A model generated the notes under the pieces. It was not told the origin of the DNA. It was given only the letters and a program-made list of their open reading frames with translations, and searched no databases. This document shows, piece by piece, positions 6,408 to 8,697 of a stretch of 8,697 nt of DNA. This DNA comes from Cyanobacteria bacterium UBA11153. Lineage in GTDB: Bacteria > Cyanobacteriota > Cyanobacteriia > Cyanobacteriales > Coleofasciculaceae. Positions within the stretch are counted from its first letter, which is position 1; every line of letters starts with the position of its first letter. The position numbers and the translations under genes were made by a program. The stretch spans positions 5,974 through 14,670 of the forward strand of contig DOIX01000231.1 of assembly GCA_003511885.1 (NCBI GenBank). Reading direction: 5' to 3'.

Positions 6408-7832
6408 TTAATCAAAAGGCTGCGGTTCAAAAACTGTCATCACCTCTGCTACTACCTTCTCATAGTCACCATCATAACGCCGTTCATCATAACAGCCTAA
6501 AGGATTTTCCAAAACATTCAGCAAACACTTATTACAATAAGTACAAGGTTTTTCTGCCAAATCCTTTCCTTCCGCAAACAATTTTACCAAATTATTGTTT
6601 GCTACCAAGGGACGAGCAATAGTTACTCCATCGCATAATCCTTCACTAATTGCTTTCCGAATATAGGAAGCTTGTTGAAATCCTCCAGTACAAATTACTG
6701 GGATATTTACCGCCTTTTTAATTTCTCTAGCATCAGGCAAATTAACACCTTGATATGCTTCTAGTAATTTCCCCATCTCTTCTGTTGAGATATATTTCCG
6801 GAATGACGAACTTAAAGATTCCTCTTTGACTTCCAATCCTCCCAAGATTTGGTAACGAACTTTATTGGGAATCCGATTCCACAGGAAAAGAAAAATTGGA
6901 TTTAGGGCTGGTATTTTAAATAACAGGTAATTGCGGAAAGCATTAACCCCACTGGATAACATAATGTCATACCAACGCCTAGCTTCTTCAATGGGAAATA
7001 ATCCTGGTGGATTTAAGGGATGAGGAAATAAACTCCCTTTAGAAACATGAATTGCATCTGCACCTGCTTCTTCCACCCATTGACAAACTTGGATAGATTC
7101 TGCCAAAGTATTTCCCGGTTTTTCCCAGGGAATTACGGCATTATTATAGTCTACAGCACTAATTTTAGCTTGGAGGTGAAAATCATTTCCCACTTCTTGT
7201 CTGATTGCGCGGATGATATCGAGGAGAAATCGCGCCCGATTTTCCAGGGAACCTCCATACTCATCTTGTCTATCATTAATTCCGGAACTAAGAAATTGAG
7301 TAATTAAATAACCATTAGCACTATGTAATTCTACCCCATCTAATCCTGCCTCGCGGGCACGTCTTGCACCCAGGGCAAAAGCCTGAATAGTTTCCTTAAT
7401 TTCAGCGATTGTCATAGACTGACACAGCAATCCATGAAATGATTCCGTACTGCTGGTCGAACTTAAAGCTTTCTGATAAAGATTCTCCACACCACCAATA
7501 TCTTGCTGCCGACCAGAATGACTTAACTGCATGATAAATTTACAGTCATATTCATGAACCTTTTCCCCAACTTTCCGCCAAAAAGGAATCCGTTCATCCT
7601 TATCAATAGTCGCATAATTAGGTACAATTCTCCCTCGGATTTTCACTGGTACAAAAGATGAGATAATTGCCCCAACACCGCCTCTAGCAAATTTCTCTTC
7701 CCAATTAATTCTCGCTTGATTGCCGGAACCATCATAATTATCAAACCTGCCAGAGATATTCGAGCGAAAGATTCGATTTTTTACAGTTAGGTTTCGGAAC
7801 TGTAATGGTTGAAAGATAATATCATTTGTCAT
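6408..7832 (-). CDS. Old Yellow Enzyme family NADH:flavin oxidoreductase with C-terminal cysteine motif
   Basis: This 474-residue FMN-dependent TIM-barrel reductase probably reduces an activated C=C bond (enone or enoyl type) with NAD(P)H. It shows the N-terminal LFQPL-like start (FQPLQFRNLTVKNR, 7-20), FIMQLSHSGRQ (99-109) and the active-site motif HSANGYLITQFLS (170-182). In that motif His170/Asn173 would bind the substrate carbonyl and Tyr175 donate a proton. NDRQDEYGGSLENRARF (186-202) and VICTGGF (379-385, FMN phosphate site) follow. Near the C-terminus CTYCNKC plus Cys447 (Cys430, 433, 436, 447) resembles the iron-sulphur cysteines of 2,4-dienoyl-CoA reductases, although with slightly different spacing. 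About 100 residues (266-365), longer than usual, separate two barrel strands and contain a hydrophobic stretch (about 301-322). It is the first gene of the minus-strand run. The Shine-Dalgarno is weak. Confidence 0.88.
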   Translation of the reverse strand: MTNDIIFQPLQFRNLTVKNRIFRSNISGRFDNYDGSGNQARINWEEKFARGGVGAIISSFVPVKIRGRIVPNYATIDKDERIPFWRKVGEKVHEYDCKFIMQLSHSGRQQDIGGVENLYQKALSSTSSTESFHGLLCQSMTIAEIKETIQAFALGARRAREAGLDGVELHSANGYLITQFLSSGINDRQDEYGGSLENRARFLLDIIRAIRQEVGNDFHLQAKISAVDYNNAVIPWEKPGNTLAESIQVCQWVEEAGADAIHVSKGSLFPHPLNPPGLFPIEEARRWYDIMLSSGVNAFRNYLLFKIPALNPIFLFLWNRIPNKVRYQILGGLEVKEESLSSSFRKYISTEEMGKLLEAYQGVNLPDAREIKKAVNIPVICTGGFQQASYIRKAISEGLCDGVTIARPLVANNNLVKLFAEGKDLAEKPCTYCNKCLLNVLENPLGCYDERRYDGDYEKVVAEVMTVFEPQPFD

Positions 7833-7850
7833 AAGCTATTCACCATGGTA

Positions 7851-7881
7851 CGATTGCCTTCGGCAGGAGCAAAGCCGATCG
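7851..7881. repeat. degenerate palindromic repeat ending in a near-HIP1 site
   Basis: TGCC-TTC-GGCA is followed by GGAGCAAAGCCGATCGC, a pattern of a small GC hairpin next to CGATCGC. It resembles the dispersed palindromic repeats of many cyanobacterial genomes. It lies 19-49 nt before the flavin oxidoreductase start, so it would be in its leader. Confidence 0.4.
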
Positions 7882-7942
7882 CAAAAATTTATCCGCTTTC
7901 CCCGATAATTCTACATGGATAAATAACCACCATAACAGTTAC

Positions 7943-7972
7943 TCTGGCTCGTTTTTGACTATCTTTGCCAGA
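7943..7972. repeat. inverted repeat TCTGGC-N18-GCCAGA
   Basis: Perfect 6-bp arms flank 18 nt, and on the plus strand a T-rich tract (TCTTTATTTTTTT) follows. It lies 111-140 nt upstream of the flavin oxidoreductase start. It could be an operator for the redox run or a weak terminator of a plus-strand transcript; neither is supported by other signals. Confidence 0.25.
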
Positions 7973-8148
7973 TCTTTATTTTTTTCCTAAATTTTTTCAT
8001 AAAAATTCACAATACTTTACACTCACATTCCACAGTCCCCAATGGGATTGCCATACCAGATGCTCGCTATAACCATGAAGAATTAGGCGCTAGAAACTCT
8101 GTCAAACTCTTCGAGTATAAATGTATTGGTCATTATTCCTTAACTTGA

Positions 8149-8169
8149 TGGGGAATAGAGAATAGGAAA
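8149..8169. repeat. degenerate heptamer array (x3)
   Basis: Units TGGGGAA, TAGAGAA and TAGGAAA are in tandem. This is a decayed member of the same family as 873-887, and the only one in this window not placed at a gene's 3' end. Confidence 0.5.
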
Positions 8170-8244
8170 GGATTTGGAGGAAAAAATCATTTTTGACAAG
8201 ATACAGTTTATACTGCTGCGGATTTAAACTATATATTCATCAAT

Positions 8245-8266
8245 TTGAGTAAGTACTTGTACTCAA
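8245..8266. promoter_or_regulatory. perfect 22-bp dyad, operator-like, NtcA-like core
   Basis: TTGAGTA-N8-TACTCAA is a perfect 7+7 inverted repeat. Its core matches the NtcA consensus GTA-N8-TAC (8249-8262). A TAN3T -10 box at the usual 20-24 nt is not present on either strand, so regulation by NtcA is uncertain. It also differs from the cyanobacterial LexA box, because its GTAC halves are only 2 nt apart. It is about 190 nt upstream of the lipoprotein start. Confidence 0.4.
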
Positions 8267-8280
8267 GAAGTCTCTGGATT

Positions 8281-8301
8281 GGGTAGGGAGGGTGTTGGGG
8301 G
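8281..8301 (+). other. canonical G-quadruplex motif
   Basis: Four G-runs, G3 TA G3 A G3 TGTT G5, satisfy the standard G3+N1-7 pattern with short loops. The motif lies on the plus strand about 155 nt before the lipoprotein gene and 14 nt after the dyad at 8245-8266. It is similar in sequence to the G-tract repeat at 1513-1527. Confidence 0.6.
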
Positions 8302-8443
8302 AAGAGAAAGAAGAAAGGGGGTTTTTGTTAAAAATAGTTACAATATTGAGTGCGATCGCGTCAGAAAGGAAAATTTTAGTGAATAACAGAAATCGGATCT
8401 AAAAAAATCAGCTCAAACCATCCAGTGTGAATAACTTGAGTTT

Positions 8444-8450
8444 AAGGAGA
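8444..8450 (+). promoter_or_regulatory. strong ribosome binding site of the lipoprotein gene
   Basis: AAGGAGA lies 5 nt before the ATG at 8456. It is the strongest Shine-Dalgarno in the window and fixes the start. Confidence 0.85.
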
Positions 8451-8455
8451 ATTTG

Positions 8456-8697
8456 ATGAAGCGATCGCGTTTAGGCATTTTATGTGGTTTGATTTTGATG
8501 GCGATGCTTTTGGGATGTGCTGCGGAGGGATTTCCTACCCCATCTGCGGAGCCTCCTCAAGAGCCAACCTCTCAAACTACTGACTATCAAACAGATATTG
8601 CAACTCCCCCTACTGAGTCGGCTAGCGATACTGTAACTGAAGCAACGGAAGTCGTTAGCGAGACAGAAACTCCTACTCCTCCTGTAGAAGTTACAGA
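8456..8697 (+). CDS. lipoprotein with Pro/Thr/Glu-rich linker, 3' partial
   Basis: The first 80 residues of an exported lipoprotein are present; the gene runs past the window end. MKRSR is followed by a hydrophobic stretch (6-19) and the lipobox LLGC, with the lipidated Cys at 21. The residues after it are AAE, with no Asp at +2. Residues 25-80 are a low-complexity linker rich in Pro, Thr, Ser, Glu and Ala, without hydrophobic or structured segments. This is typical of a flexible tether before an extracytoplasmic domain that lies outside the window. A HIP1 octamer overlaps codons 2-5. The function cannot be told. Confidence 0.82.
   Translation, partial: MKRSRLGILCGLILMAMLLGCAAEGFPTPSAEPPQEPTSQTTDYQTDIATPPTESASDTVTEATEVVSETETPTPPVEVT

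Larger units (their letters stand above)
7833..8455. other. long divergent intergenic region
   Basis: No protein gene or recognisable RNA gene is seen. It separates the minus-strand redox run from the plus-strand lipoprotein and so should hold both promoters. Visible elements are a palindromic repeat (7851-7881), a 6-bp inverted repeat (7943-7972), a heptamer array (8149-8169), an isolated TTGACA (8193-8198) with no -10 at normal spacing, a perfect dyad (8245-8266), a G-quadruplex motif (8281-8301), a possible -10 box TACAAT (8339-8344) and a HIP1 site (8352-8359). Neither promoter can be placed firmly. Confidence 0.5.

Noticed and set aside
7047..7307. 86-aa plus-strand open frame inside the flavin oxidoreductase
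   Set aside because: It lies wholly antisense to a well-supported gene and shows no protein-like features of its own.
8193..8230. Promoter from TTGACA at 8193
   Set aside because: TATACT is only 10 nt away and TAAACT 26 nt away, so neither spacing is suitable.
8249..8264. Cyanobacterial LexA (SOS) box
   Set aside because: The GTAC halves are separated by 2 nt rather than the 4 nt of the known consensus.

Overview
The window looks like chromosomal DNA from a cyanobacterium, probably a filamentous one. Seven exact copies of the HIP1 octamer GCGATCGC can be seen (starting at 164, 608, 630, 1596, 6254, 8352 and 8461). Short degenerate heptamer repeats of the TGGGGAR type sit between genes, and the proteins (CobK, CBS-less GuaB3, Yfr1 RNA) fit that phylum. 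No phage, transposon, tRNA, rRNA or CRISPR signal was found.

Left part (1-1135): a complete cobK/cbiJ gene (cobalamin ring synthesis) on the plus strand meets a small three-helix membrane protein gene on the minus strand; their 3' ends overlap by 18 bp. A gene-free stretch of about 700 bp follows, with one perfect hairpin and C-rich repeats.

Middle (1834-3169): guaB3, the cyanobacterial-type IMP dehydrogenase without CBS domains, probably starting at a GTG. About 100 nt downstream lies a clear copy of the small RNA Yfr1. It has a 5' hairpin, the unpaired ACTCCTCACAC motif and a strong terminator hairpin. This RNA gene is the best find that a protein-only annotation would miss.

Right part (3211-7832, all minus strand): a three-gene run reads, in transcription order, as an Old Yellow Enzyme family flavin oxidoreductase with a C-terminal four-cysteine motif, then two tandem paralogous membrane-anchored di-haem c-type cytochromes of the cytochrome c peroxidase/MauG/RoxA-like type. 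The shared direction and short gaps (86 and 189 nt) suggest a co-expressed redox cassette. Its substrate cannot be read from the sequence, and it is the best candidate here for an undescribed system. No terminator is visible between the end of this run and Yfr1, so read-through would give RNA antisense to Yfr1.

Far right (7833-8697): a gap of about 620 bp between divergent genes contains a perfect 7+7 bp dyad around a GTA-N8-TAC core, a canonical G-quadruplex motif and a palindromic repeat. It is followed by the start of a lipoprotein gene that runs off the window.
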